Origin: Palsa-504 sp963739615 | GTDB lineage: Bacteria > Actinomycetota > Actinomycetes > Streptosporangiales > Streptosporangiaceae | Length of the DNA: 64,000 bases | Assembly (NCBI GenBank): GCA_963739615.1 | Contig: CAVUBD010000027.1 | Span: 1 to 64,000 of the forward strand | Reading direction: 5' to 3' | Part shown: positions 1-7,806 of the stretch, one piece after another | Numbering within the stretch: the stretch's first letter is position 1 | How the letters are laid out: every line of letters begins with the position of its first letter | Position numbers and translations under genes: made by a program | The notes under the pieces: model-generated | Told to the model about the DNA's origin: nothing | The model's input: only the letters and a program-made list of their open reading frames with translations | The model's database searches: none

Positions 1-3
1 CTG

Positions 4-80
4 GTGGTCAGCGACCACGTACTCCGGGCCTGGGAGAGCCGCTACGGCCTGCTGCAGCCGGTGCGCTCACCAGGCGTCTT
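4..80 (+). pseudogene. Duplicated fragment of the MerR/LitR-like regulator HTH
   Basis: The translation (VSDHVLRAWESRYGLLQPVR) repeats almost exactly the DNA-binding helix region of the complete MerR-type regulator encoded on the minus strand at 2198-3121. Similarity stops near position 80, where the frame runs into unrelated sequence. The window starts inside it, so its left limit is unknown. It is a broken partial copy, probably left by a local duplication. The following stretch to 305 shows no gene I can support. Confidence 0.75.
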
Positions 81-305
81 TGGGCAGCGGTCATGGGCCG
101 GCCGGCGGCATTCGATGGCCTCGTTCACTGGGGGCGGTGTTGTGATCGGCGATGGCGCCGGGCTGACTCACCGCATCCGGCTTGCCTTCGCAGGCGGCGA
201 TCGTGGCCGGGGTCACGATGGAATAGGGCGTCGTGCCGTTCTTCGCCTTCGCCCGGGCAGGTTGGTCATCGTGGGCGAGATGGGGTGACGCGGCCAGCGC
301 GCGCG

Positions 306-986
306 TCACCTAGCGGGCCGCACCGGGACCGCGTAGACGATGATGTTGTCGAGGTAGTGATGCGTCGCCGGGTTGAACGGGCCGCCGCAGGTGACGATGG
401 CCAGCCGGGCTGCGACCTGCTGGCTGAAGATGGCGGCGGCGGGCAGGCCGGCTTTGGCGTAGGCGCGCATCGCCCGCACGACGTACTGGTAGGTGCGGCC
501 GCCTGTTTGCAGCGTGATGGTCTGGCCCGGCCGCATGTCCCTGAGGTGGAACAGTGCCCCCGGGCCAGTCGCCACGTTGTCAACGTGCCCGACCAGGACG
601 GTGGTGCCGGCCGGCTGACCCGGTGAGCCGCCGCCAGCCCACCAGCCGATGACTGAGGGGTCGGCCGGGATGTTCAGGGTGCCGCCGGCGGCGACGCCCA
701 CCGGCACGACCGGGGCGTCGACTGCGATCGCGGGGATCCTCAGCCGGGTCGGGGCGGCGATGGCAGCTACCGGGATCTGTGCCGGCGCTGCGGCGGCCCG
801 GTGACTCGATGCTGCACCCTGGCGTGCCGCGACCGCGGCCGAAGCGGGCGCCGCGGCCGGAACGGCACCGAAGTTGTGGTCGGGCGGACCGGTCAGGGTG
901 TGCCCGGCAGCGGCTCCGCCGGCCAGCAGCACGCCCGCCAGGAGCGCGGTAGCCGGCCAGCGGGGCCGCCAGTGGCTGGCGCGCAC
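306..986 (-). CDS. Class F-type sortase
   Basis: About 226 residues from a GTG start at 986. The N-terminus has a membrane anchor (TALLAGVLLAGGAAAGHTL), then an Ala/Pro-rich linker and a sortase domain. The catalytic His is in VLVGHVDN and the catalytic Cys in AIVTCGGPF, followed by HYLDNIIVYA as in class E/F sortases. The usual catalytic Arg near the C-terminus is not obvious. Sortases transpeptidate secreted proteins at the cell surface. The gene starts 5 bases after the DUF4397 gene ends, so the two are probably co-transcribed. The reading frame stays open far upstream, but that extension is a shadow of other genes. The start is inferred from the anchor position. Confidence 0.85.
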   Translation of the reverse strand: MRASHWRPRWPATALLAGVLLAGGAAAGHTLTGPPDHNFGAVPAAAPASAAVAARQGAASSHRAAAAPAQIPVAAIAAPTRLRIPAIAVDAPVVPVGVAAGGTLNIPADPSVIGWWAGGGSPGQPAGTTVLVGHVDNVATGPGALFHLRDMRPGQTITLQTGGRTYQYVVRAMRAYAKAGLPAAAIFSQQVAARLAIVTCGGPFNPATHHYLDNIIVYAVPVRPAR

Positions 987-991
987 GGTGC

Positions 992-1804
992 CTAGCGCCG
1001 CACCAGCCGGAATCCGCCGGCCAGGGCGAGCATCAGGCCGGCCGCGCCGATGACCGCGAAGGGCCAGCCCGGCGTGGCCGGGTCTGCTGCCATGCCGCCG
1101 CTGCCGGCCTGCGCGCTGGCCGGCGCGCCGCCCAGCGGATACTGCTGGGTTACCGCGGTGAGGGTGTGCCCCGATGCCGAGCCGATGGCGTAGACCACCG
1201 TGGCCATCCCGGCGGTCACCGGGACGTTGACAGGGCCGATGACAGCGCTGGACTGCCCCGCCAGCGTGACCTTCGCCGGCACGGTGCCGGCCGGGACGGC
1301 CAGCTTGGCCTGGTTCCCGTTGGCCAGCCCGCTGATGACCTTGGCCGAGCCCGCATAAACGTCCACGGCGGGTGCCGCCGCGGTGTGCCGGACCACCAGC
1401 AGCCCCTTCCCGGAGCCGACCGGAGTGGTGTCGTTGACGAACGGCACGAGCGCCGGGTTCCCGGCGGCTGACAGGTCGGCCACGAGCGTGACATTCGCCC
1501 CGGCCGGAACATTCTCGGTCGCTGACAGGATCGGCGCGCTGGTCGGCGCGGCACCGGCCTTGCGCACGTCGATCGTGTAGCTGCCGGCGGGCACGCTCAG
1601 CGGCTGGGTGACCGTCTTGAAGGTGAAGTCCGACAGGAGCTTGCTGCCGTTGGCGTAGACATCGACCGGCGTGGCCGGGATGCCGTGCACGACCGTGATC
1701 GTCGCGTTGCCGGCGGCTGCGCCCGCCGGAGCTGCCGCCAGCAGCGCCGCCAGGGTCACGGCAGCGGCTCCCAGCCCGGCCGCGAGAAGCCTTCTCAGTT
1801 TCAT
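992..1804 (-). CDS. DUF4397-domain secreted/membrane-anchored protein
   Basis: 270 residues. It has a clear signal peptide (MKLRRLLAAGLGAAAVTLAALLA, with cleavage near AGAAAG), then one or two DUF4397-type beta domains (VVHGIPATPVDVYANGSKLL; VVRHTAAAPAVDVYAGSAKV). The C-terminal hydrophobic helix ends in basic residues (FRLVRR), like a cell-wall sorting tail, but no LPxTG-like motif is visible before it. DUF4397 proteins are exported and of unknown function. The adjacent class F sortase gene is a frequent neighbour and may act on this protein or its relatives, which is inference. Upstream lies about 390 bases with a duplicated sigma-gene fragment. Confidence 0.85.
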   Translation of the reverse strand: MKLRRLLAAGLGAAAVTLAALLAAAPAGAAAGNATITVVHGIPATPVDVYANGSKLLSDFTFKTVTQPLSVPAGSYTIDVRKAGAAPTSAPILSATENVPAGANVTLVADLSAAGNPALVPFVNDTTPVGSGKGLLVVRHTAAAPAVDVYAGSAKVISGLANGNQAKLAVPAGTVPAKVTLAGQSSAVIGPVNVPVTAGMATVVYAIGSASGHTLTAVTQQYPLGGAPASAQAGSGGMAADPATPGWPFAVIGAAGLMLALAGGFRLVRR

Positions 1805-2197
1805 AGGTGCTCCGTTTAAGCAGACAGACGCGGCGCGGATGCTGCCACGTCACCCTGTACTTCGCTGCCGCAGCGCAGCCGGTTGCATCCGGCGCACCTG
1901 AATATGCCGGAGTACCAGATGTGAGTGAAGCTGACCTGCGGCCGCGCTGGGTGCCCGCCTGGCTGCCGGGGGGACCAGCGAGGCTCAGTACGTGTTCCAG
2001 CGGGCTCTGACACGCGCCGCGCGCCATCCAGTCGAGGGAACCGGTGCGGATATTCGGCGGCGGGCCGGTTGGATGGTCCGCTGGCGCCGTGGTAGCAGCC
2101 GGGGTGGCGTGTTGTCGCGGCCACGCCGGGCCGGTCTCGGCCAGGGCCGGGCACGGTCGGCTGTCCGCGAAGCCGGAGGCGCCGCCCGCGAGCGCGT
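1805..2197. other. Intergenic region with sigma-gene debris
   Basis: Apart from the duplicated ECF sigma fragment at about 1889-1985, I see no supported gene here. The sequence at 1818-1828 (AGCAGACAGAC) resembles the TAGACAGAC repeat upstream of the LitR-like gene. This could mean that the DUF4397 promoter shares regulatory sequence, but the match is short. Confidence 0.4.
1889..1985 (+). pseudogene. Duplicated 5' fragment of the ECF sigma factor gene
   Basis: About 95 bases match the early coding part of the sigma factor gene at 3331-3420 at nearly every position. The shared translation is APEYA-VPD-SEADL, then a one-base loss shifts the frame (PRWVPAWLPGG instead of PALGARLAAGD). It has no start and no sigma domains, so it is a non-functional remnant. 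With the MerR fragment at 4-80 it suggests that the regulator/sigma pair was once duplicated around the sortase genes. Confidence 0.75.
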
Positions 2198-3121
2198 TCA
2201 CCGCGGCCACTGGATATTCTCGGCCTCGGTGACTGGGTCGCCGGCCAGCAGCCGGGCTCCCGCGGCGCCCGCGATCTGCGGCGTGGCGCCGGCTCCTGCC
2301 AGGGCGAGCGGAGCGCGCCGGGCGAGCGCGGTGAGCTGCGCAACGAGGGGCTCGAGGTTCTCCGGCAGGGTCGCGGCCAGGACGACGAGGTCCGGGTGCC
2401 TCGCGTCGACCGTCCGGGTCAGCTCCTCGACCGGGGTGCTCATCCCGAGATAGTCGATCCTCCACCCGTTGCGGTTGAGCACGATGCCGAAGACCATCAG
2501 CGCCAGGTCGTGAAGCTCGCCGGGGGGGCAGGCCAGGACGGCGCGGGGGCCGTGCCCGTTCCCCCAGCCCCGGGCCAGCCCGGCGAGCCGCCCGCGGATG
2601 ACGTTGCTGGCGAAGTGCTCCTGGGCGACGCTGGCCGTGCCCCGCTCCCAGCGCTCCCCGAGCTCGGCCAGATACGGCAGCACCACGTCCCGGAGCACCG
2701 CCGTCAGGGACAGGTCGGACACGAGCCGGTCCAGGACTGCCTGCGCGGCCGGCTCGTCGAAGGCGTCCAGGGCCTGCCGGAGGTCACCGGGCAGCTCACC
2801 CGCCGCCGGCGGGGCGCGGTGCGGCCCGGCGGCCCGGCCGGGGTCCGCCCCGGCCCCGCTGTCCTCCCCGAGCACCGCTCGCGCCGCCTCGGCGGCCGAC
2901 AGCCCGCGGGCCAGGTGGGCCTGCATCCGGCGGACCCGCAGCGCGTCCGCCTCGGAGTACAGCCGGAAGCCGCCCGCCGAGCGCACCGGCTGCAGGAGGC
3001 CGTAGCGGCTCTCCCACGCCCGCAGGACGTGGTCGCTCACGCCGGCGCGCCGGCTGAGCTCACCGATGCGCAGCACCGGCGAGCCGTCGGGAGTGTCCAT
3101 CGAGCCGCCTGGAGCGTCCAT
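2198..3121 (-). CDS. MerR-family regulator with B12-binding domain (LitR/CarH-like)
   Basis: 307 residues. A MerR helix-turn-helix spans about residues 17-85 (LRIGELSRRAGVSDHVLRAW). A helical cap follows with the W-x9-E-H signature (W158, E168, H169) known from CarH/LitR coenzyme-B12 photoreceptors. The C-terminus is a cobalamin-binding-type domain in which H204 (GELHDLALM) could be the lower axial ligand. Family knowledge: these proteins bind adenosylcobalamin, repress in the dark as tetramers and release DNA in light. It diverges from an ECF sigma gene, as litR does relative to litS in Streptomyces coelicolor. Seen: domains and motif. Inferred: light or B12 sensing. Met8 (3100) is an alternative start. 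Confidence 0.85.
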   Translation of the reverse strand: MDAPGGSMDTPDGSPVLRIGELSRRAGVSDHVLRAWESRYGLLQPVRSAGGFRLYSEADALRVRRMQAHLARGLSAAEAARAVLGEDSGAGADPGRAAGPHRAPPAAGELPGDLRQALDAFDEPAAQAVLDRLVSDLSLTAVLRDVVLPYLAELGERWERGTASVAQEHFASNVIRGRLAGLARGWGNGHGPRAVLACPPGELHDLALMVFGIVLNRNGWRIDYLGMSTPVEELTRTVDARHPDLVVLAATLPENLEPLVAQLTALARRAPLALAGAGATPQIAGAAGARLLAGDPVTEAENIQWPR

Positions 3122-3129
3122 GCCAGCAC

Positions 3130-3211
3130 TCTACAGCGCTTAGACAGACATTTGACAATATCTGGCCGCGAGAGCTACCGTCTCTAGACAAACCTTAGAC
3201 GGAAGTTGACA
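3130..3211. promoter_or_regulatory. TnnACA repeats at 11-base spacing (probable LitR/CarH operators)
   Basis: The divergent MerR/sigma promoter region holds two runs of the same half-site on the plus strand. TCTACA (3130), TAGACA (3141) and TTGACA (3152) are exactly 11 bases apart. TAGACA (3185), TAGACG (3196) and TTGACA (3206) are 11 and 10 apart. CarH tetramers are known to bind direct repeats of 11 bp, so this spacing fits the adjacent regulator. The second run reaches almost to the sigma start and would block its promoter. Confidence 0.7.
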
Positions 3212-3213
3212 TC

Positions 3214-3891
3214 ATGGACTCCAGCGCCAACGTCCCGGCGGCCGGGACCGGCACCGCCTCCCGCGAGCACGGCGCGGCCGCGGACGCACGGCGGCCGCCG
3301 GGGCAGCCGGCGGCATCCCGCGCACCTGAATATGCCGCAGTACCAGATGCGAGCGAAGCTGACCTGCTGCCCGCGCTGGGTGCCCGCCTGGCTGCCGGGG
3401 ACCAGCACGCACTGGAGCAGGCCTACCGGCTGCTCGGGCCCAGCGTGCTGGCCTATGCTCGCCGTTATGTCGGCCCGAGCGAGGCTCCGGACGTGGTCCA
3501 GCGGGTCTTCACCGACGTCTGGCAGAGTGCCGGCAGGTACGACCCGGCCCGGTCTCTGCACGCATGGGTCTTCACCATCGCCAAGCGGCGAGTGGTCGAC
3601 GAGCTCCGCAGGCGGCGTCACGCTGTGGTGCCTCTCGACGAGTTCCGCGACGTCGTCAGGGACCAGGAAAATGACGTGGCAGCCGGCTACGCAGACGCGC
3701 TGACGGTGCGCGGCATGCTGGGCCAGCTATCCCCGGAGCAGCGCACGGTACTCGAGCTTGCCTACTTCCGCGGCCATACCCAGGCCGAGATCGCGGCGCG
3801 GCTCGATGTCCCGCTCGGGACCGTGAAGGCGCGCGCGGCCCGCGGCCTGCGCCGGCTGGCCGCGCTGCTGGATGACGGAGAAAGCCGATGA
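3214..3891 (+). CDS. ECF RNA polymerase sigma factor (LitS-like position)
   Basis: 225 residues. Region 2 is visible near residues 70-100 (LLGPSVLAYARRYV...VVQRVFTDVW). Region 4 is near 170-215 (LSPEQRTVLELAYFRGHTQAEIAARL, then TVKARAARGLRRLA). An Ala/Pro-rich tail of about 45 residues precedes region 2. GGAAG at 3201-3205 gives a plausible ribosome site for the ATG at 3214. The stop overlaps the start of the anti-sigma gene (ATGA), so the two are translationally coupled. It likely directs transcription of its own locus and other targets under control of the divergent B12-type MerR protein. Target genes are not in view. Confidence 0.9.
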   Translation: MDSSANVPAAGTGTASREHGAAADARRPPGQPAASRAPEYAAVPDASEADLLPALGARLAAGDQHALEQAYRLLGPSVLAYARRYVGPSEAPDVVQRVFTDVWQSAGRYDPARSLHAWVFTIAKRRVVDELRRRRHAVVPLDEFRDVVRDQENDVAAGYADALTVRGMLGQLSPEQRTVLELAYFRGHTQAEIAARLDVPLGTVKARAARGLRRLAALLDDGESR

Positions 3892-4592
3892 GCCCGCACA
3901 TCGGCGACGAGCTGGCTGCGCTGCTGGCTGGCGAGCTGAGCCCGGCCGACACGGCGGCTGTCCTGCGACATGCCCAGACGTGCCCGCAGTGCACGCAGGC
4001 TCTGCATGAGTCGCTGCGCGCGCACATAGCACTTACCCGCGCCTCCCGCCTCCTGCGCGGGATTCCGGCGGCCAGCGCCGGGCCGCCGGAAACAGCGGGC
4101 GATCTGCCGCCCCTGCCGGTGACAAGGCAGCCACGCCGGTGGCTGCGGGCCGGCGCGGTGGCCGCCGCGGTGGCACTGGCCGCAGGGACCGCGATCAGCA
4201 CCTACGTCCTGACCCAGCCGGCCACGGCGACGCAGCCGGCCACGGTAGCAGCCGGCACGCTATCGCCGGTGGCGGGCGGCAGCGCGCCGGCAGCGGCACA
4301 TGGCACAGTCGTCATGGTCAGTCTCGGCCCCGCGGCCCGGCAGATGACCATCACCATCAGCGGCCTGCCGCCGGCCGGGCGCGGGCATTTCTACGAGGCC
4401 TGGCTGCTGCAGCCGGCGTCCGGGAAGATGCTGCCGGTCGGCGTCCTGCTGACGCCCGGCAGCCCCGTCAGCTACCGGCTGCCCGCCACCCTGACCCTCG
4501 GTTACAGCTATGTTGACATCAGCCGGCAGGCCAATGACGGCGATCCCGCGCACTCAGCCGACTCAGTGCTGCGTGCCCAGCTCCGGGCATGA
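3888..4592 (+). CDS. RskA-type membrane anti-sigma factor
   Basis: 234 residues. The N-terminal zinc-type anti-sigma domain has H28-x3-C32-x2-C35 (HAQTCPQC). A single membrane helix lies at about 86-108 (RAGAVAAAVALAAGTAISTY). The outer domain resembles the RskA C-terminal domain (GRGHFYEAWLLQ; RQMTITISGLP). It should hold the partner ECF sigma factor at the membrane until a signal triggers release, usually by proteolysis. It overlaps the sigma stop by four bases. A strong GC hairpin (4617-4647) just downstream could end the transcript. Confidence 0.9.
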   Translation: MSPHIGDELAALLAGELSPADTAAVLRHAQTCPQCTQALHESLRAHIALTRASRLLRGIPAASAGPPETAGDLPPLPVTRQPRRWLRAGAVAAAVALAAGTAISTYVLTQPATATQPATVAAGTLSPVAGGSAPAAAHGTVVMVSLGPAARQMTITISGLPPAGRGHFYEAWLLQPASGKMLPVGVLLTPGSPVSYRLPATLTLGYSYVDISRQANDGDPAHSADSVLRAQLRA

Positions 4593-4611
4593 CATCACAA
4601 CACTGATGCAT

Positions 4612-4920
4612 GATCGGGGAGGGGGCGGGGTCGCCCCGCCCCCTCCCACACCACCGGACATGCGGGCCCGCATCCGGCGGTTCGTCAAGCCGTCGGATTG
4701 AGACGCTGCCAGGTCTGGGTGAGGGGCAGCAGGCCGAGGCGGTTCCAGTAGGCATCGGGCAGGGACACCTGAAGGACCCCGGAGCCAGCAACCCGCCAGT
4801 ATCCCTTGCTGCTATCAGCCCATTTACGGGCGTTGCTCTCGGAGATACCGCGTACCCGCAGGTTGTGCCGCCTGGCGGCGGTGCTCTTCCATTCCTTCCA
4901 GCGGACCTGCCGCAGGCGGC
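4612..4920 (-). pseudogene. Group II intron 3' end with maturase C-terminal remnant
   Basis: Reading on the minus strand, the frame ending at 4685 gives VRWKEWKS...RRHNLRVRGIS, then KGYWRVAGSGVLQVSLP and AYWNRLGLLPLTQTWQRLNP. This is the typical C-terminal end of a group II intron reverse transcriptase/maturase. Beyond its stop are a hairpin (ATGCGGG/CCCGCAT, about 4660-4673) and a perfect 14-bp GC stem (4617-4630/4634-4647), in the place of the intron's 3' RNA domains. The reverse transcriptase domain is absent, so this is a dead fragment. The GC stem may still serve as terminator for the sigma/anti-sigma transcript. Confidence 0.7.
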
Positions 4921-5065
4921 GGCTCCCGGCCGGGCCGCCGACACCGCAACTGTGCTGCTCGCTGCCACGGATGAGATTCTCGGCACGCACAGTGACCGGG
5001 CCTGCCGGCAGAGGACATTCGGCCCTTGGCGGCTCCCTCCGGTGTGCCCGATCGTGGAAGCGGAG

Positions 5066-5605
5066 ATGATCAAAATGTCTGTTCTCGTCGTGTATGCGAG
5101 CAAGCACGGCGCAACCCGGGGGATCGCCGGGCGCATCGCCGCGAGCCTGCGAACGGCTGGCTGCCAGGCCGACGTGCGTCCGGTGAAGGATGCGGGTGAT
5201 CTGGCCGCCTACGACGCCTTCGTGATCGGGAGCGCCGCGTACGAGTCGCACTGGCGCAAGGAAGCCACCGAGTTCGTCCGGCGCAACACGAAGGTCCTGG
5301 CCGCCAGGCCCGTGTGGCTGTTCAGCAGCGGTCCGCTCGGCACCGAACCCGCCGACGCCAAGGGCCGGGACCTGCGCACGGTGACAGTGCCGAAAGAGAT
5401 TCCCGAGTTCACTGAGGCACTGCACCCTCGCGGTCACCACGTCTTCTTCGGTGCGCTGGACCCCAGCAAGCTGACCTTCGCCGAGCGGTCGCTTCGCAAG
5501 CTCCCGGCCGCCCGCGCGGCTCTTCCCGACGGCGACTTCCGCGACTGGCCGGAGATCGATGACTGGGCAGCTGGCATCGCCCGCGAACTGGCAACCGCAG
5601 CCTGA
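5066..5605 (+). CDS. Flavodoxin-domain protein (protoporphyrinogen oxidase HemG/flavodoxin 5-like)
   Basis: About 179 residues. The N-terminus MSVLVVYASKHGATRGIAGR matches the FMN phosphate-binding loop of flavodoxin-like proteins. FVIGSAAYESHWRKEATEF and VWLFSSGPLG are later FMN-site segments. Actinobacterial members of this group are short cytoplasmic flavoproteins of uncertain role. The start at 5066 or 5075 is ambiguous: GGAAG (about 5056) serves the first and GGAG (5062) the second. The open frame extends to 4610, but that upstream part covers intron debris and is rejected. Confidence 0.8.
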   Translation: MIKMSVLVVYASKHGATRGIAGRIAASLRTAGCQADVRPVKDAGDLAAYDAFVIGSAAYESHWRKEATEFVRRNTKVLAARPVWLFSSGPLGTEPADAKGRDLRTVTVPKEIPEFTEALHPRGHHVFFGALDPSKLTFAERSLRKLPAARAALPDGDFRDWPEIDDWAAGIARELATAA

Positions 5606-5738
5606 GCGCAGCACACCCAGGCACGGGGCCGGCGGGGCTGTCTGGCGGGGCGCGGCGCGCACGGGGCCTGGCTTGCCGCATGTGCTGTTGCCGGCATCGT
5701 GCTTTGCCTCTGCTACGTGAGGATGCCTGGCACCCAGC

Positions 5739-5960
5739 TTGTCACCCCCCGATGCGGCATCAAATGCGCTGCAGGCGTGGGACATGCTGCACGGCAACGT
5801 TCTCTTGCGCGGCTGGACCGTGTCCGACGTGTCCTTCTGCATCACGGAGCTCCCCGAGTACCTCGTCCTGGACATGGTCCGCGGCCCGGGCCCTGATGTG
5901 GTGCATGTGGCGTCAGCGTTCACATACACGCTGCTGGTGCTCCTGGTTAACTACGCGGCA
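5739..5960 (+). pseudogene. Fragment of an actinobacterial membrane protein gene
   Basis: The frame reads ALQAWDMLHGNVLLRGWTVSD, then VSFCITELPEYLVLDMVRG and VVHVASAFTYTLLVLLVNYA. This pattern is known from the N-terminal part of multi-pass membrane proteins common in actinobacteria (HGN..L.GW..SDVSFYTTELPEY). After about 5960 the frame turns into low-complexity sequence and no further membrane domain follows. It is a truncated remnant. The function of the intact family is not known to me. Confidence 0.5.
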
Positions 5961-6049
5961 TGCTTGCCTCGCGTGACACGTCGCCGTCAAGCGTGGTTAC
6001 CGCACCCGCCTTGGCCGGCGCTCACAATCCAGCCGCGAGACGCCATAAC

Positions 6050-6138
6050 GACGACGCGGTGATCTTGTATACCTCGGGGACCACTGGCAGGCCCAAGGGC
6101 GCCGAGCTCACGCATTCGGGCCTGAGCCGCAACGCCTG
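6050..6138 (+). pseudogene. AMP-dependent (acyl-CoA) synthetase core fragment
   Basis: The translation AVILYTSGTTGRPKGAELTH is the A3/P-loop motif of AMP-forming acyl-CoA synthetases, followed by SGLSRNA. Only about 30 codons are present. They abut the 3' end of the XRE-type gene on the other strand, so an illegitimate junction lies near 6138. Confidence 0.75.
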
Positions 6139-6639
6139 CATCGACGAGGCCCGCAGGTTGAACTCGACCGCGACCGTGTAAAGGTCCTGTTGCACCTGTT
6201 CATCAGCCTGCGCATCGACACGGGGCATGACGATGCTGCGCAGGTAGTCCATGGCGTGGGCCAGGGCGTTGCCGCCGCCGAACTGGCGGTCCGAAGCTGT
6301 CAGCGAGTCGAGCATCACGCGGATGACCGCGACATCACCGCCGGTGACCGTGCAGACCGTGGCTGGTGGAAGGGATACAGCGGGGTCCAGCAGGGGCGGT
6401 TCGCTGGGTACGTGGGTGAGGCGGTCCGGTTCGATTCCGAGCGCTGCGGCGTAGAGAAGCTGGTATCGCTCTGTCAGCTTGTGCCTGCCGCGTTCCCAGT
6501 CGCGGATCATGCGGATCAGGCCGTCGTGATCGGCGATCGGCCCCTGGGCTACGCGCCGGAGCTGGCGTGCCATCTCGGGTACGTCCCAGCCTTGTGACCG
6601 CCGCCATGCACGCAACGTCTCGCCGTTGATACCGGGCAT
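6139..6639 (-). pseudogene. XRE-type helix-turn-helix regulator, 3' truncated
   Basis: The protein starts MPGINGETLRAWRRSQGWDV and has an N-terminal HTH (MARQLRR...LIRMIRDWERGRHKL). A helical C-terminal region follows (NALAHAMDYLRSIVMPRVDA, VAVEFNLRAS). This resembles the large actinobacterial XRE regulators with TPR-like C-terminal halves. After about codon 167 the frame enters the antisense of an acyl-CoA synthetase fragment and stops at 6022, so the C-terminal half is lost. A truncated, probably inactive regulator. Confidence 0.65.
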
Positions 6640-6870
6640 TGCGCGTACCTTCGCGTCGGTGTCACATCTCTGGGAACGCTCGCGTGCTCCCAGACGCTCC
6701 TAGTCACTCCCTGTTCCCACTATGACACAGGTGCCCGTTCCCGGCAGGCTGCTGTTACCGCGTTGGCACGGATGGCTTGCAGCCAGGAAAGGGGTGACCG
6801 GAATGCAATCCGGGGCCCGCGACGCCGGGACGGAAGGGCCGCGGGATGCGGCAGCACGTGAGGGCACGCT

Positions 6871-7806
6871 GTGAGGTATCGCGAGGACAAGCCCGGCGAT
6901 CCGGAGCGGGCCCGCGCCGCCGTAGCGGAATGGCGTGAGCAGAATCCGGCAGGGACCGGCGAACAGCTCATCGAGGCGCTCGGCTCCGATTTCCACCCCG
7001 AGTACGGCCCGGTGCTCCGCGCGGCGTTGTTCGCGGTCGACCGGACCCGGCAGTACCACACCGGACCGGCCATGACCACGTGGGATGTGTTCACCGGCTC
7101 GGCCACGGTGCCGTCCGGCGCGCTGACGGAGCTGGCGGCTCTGCGCGCTGCGCTGCCCGGCTATGACGTGATTATCACCAGCCACAGCCGCACTTACCGG
7201 TTCGAGGCCACCTGCCGTGGCGACGGCCCCGGCACCTGGTGCGTGATCAGCAGCGAACCCGCCGACCTGTGGCGGGAACTGGCCGGGCGCGCCCAGCCCG
7301 CCGCCCTCGACGGCGACTCCCTCGACCGTGCCCTGCTGATGGCCCGTTTCACCATCGGCACCTATCCCCTCGAACTGTCCCTCTTCCCCGTGGCATCCCC
7401 CCCTCACCGCTCCCTCCCTCCCCCCCCCCCCCCCTATGCCCTCCCCCCCCCCCCCCCCCGGACACCGCCATGCCCCGAGGGAATGACCGGGTTCACGGCC
7501 ATGCTGCGCCGGCCCCCGTTCGAATCGGTGGAAGACGTGCAAGGGCTGCTGGCCGCCAGCCGCTATCAGGCCATCACCACCCGCGTGCACACCCTGACCC
7601 TGACCTACCGCGCCTCCGGAACAGTGGTGGGCTGCCGCCCAATCCCAGGGACCATGGGCCGCCTGCTGGCGGCACATCACCCCCGATCGCCTGGAGACCG
7701 CCCAGCGGGAAGCCTTCGCGCTGCTGGACGAGCTCCGCGAACCGGACGGGTCCATCGCCAGGACGATGCTGTTCGCCTGCACCACCGGCCGCAAGGAGAC
7801 ACGGTG
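6871..7806 (+). pseudogene. Unrecognised accessory gene(s) interrupted by poly-C tracts and a frameshift
   Basis: The frame from 6871 starts MRYREDKPGDPERARAAVAE and runs without stop into a second apparent start at 7072 (MTTWDVFTGSATVPSGALTE). Around 7405-7459 two C homopolymers interrupt it. After about 7660 the coherent reading shifts frame (ITPDRLETAQREAFALLDEL) and ends in TGA at 7804. The likely original state is two small, coupled genes of unknown function upstream of a Methyltransf_19 gene. The TGA overlaps a GTG start at 7803 (GTGA), as in a coupled operon. Whether the breaks are biological or sequencing errors cannot be decided here. Confidence 0.5.
7420..7459. repeat. Two long poly-C tracts
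   Basis: Runs of 15 C (7420-7434) and 17 C (7443-7459) are separated by TATGCCCT and preceded by C-rich sequence from about 7395. They encode a proline run in the open frame. Such tracts are slippage-prone in cells and a known source of read and assembly error. Confidence 0.9.

Noticed and set aside
987..2465. Upstream part of the 719-codon minus-strand open frame that ends in the sortase
   Set aside because: Only the last 226 codons encode the sortase. The rest is out-of-frame GC-rich sequence over the DUF4397 and MerR genes, with no coherent domains.
4688..5929. Long minus-strand frame covering the flavodoxin gene
   Set aside because: Only its C-terminal ~80 codons match a group II maturase. 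The remainder is antisense to the flavodoxin-domain gene.
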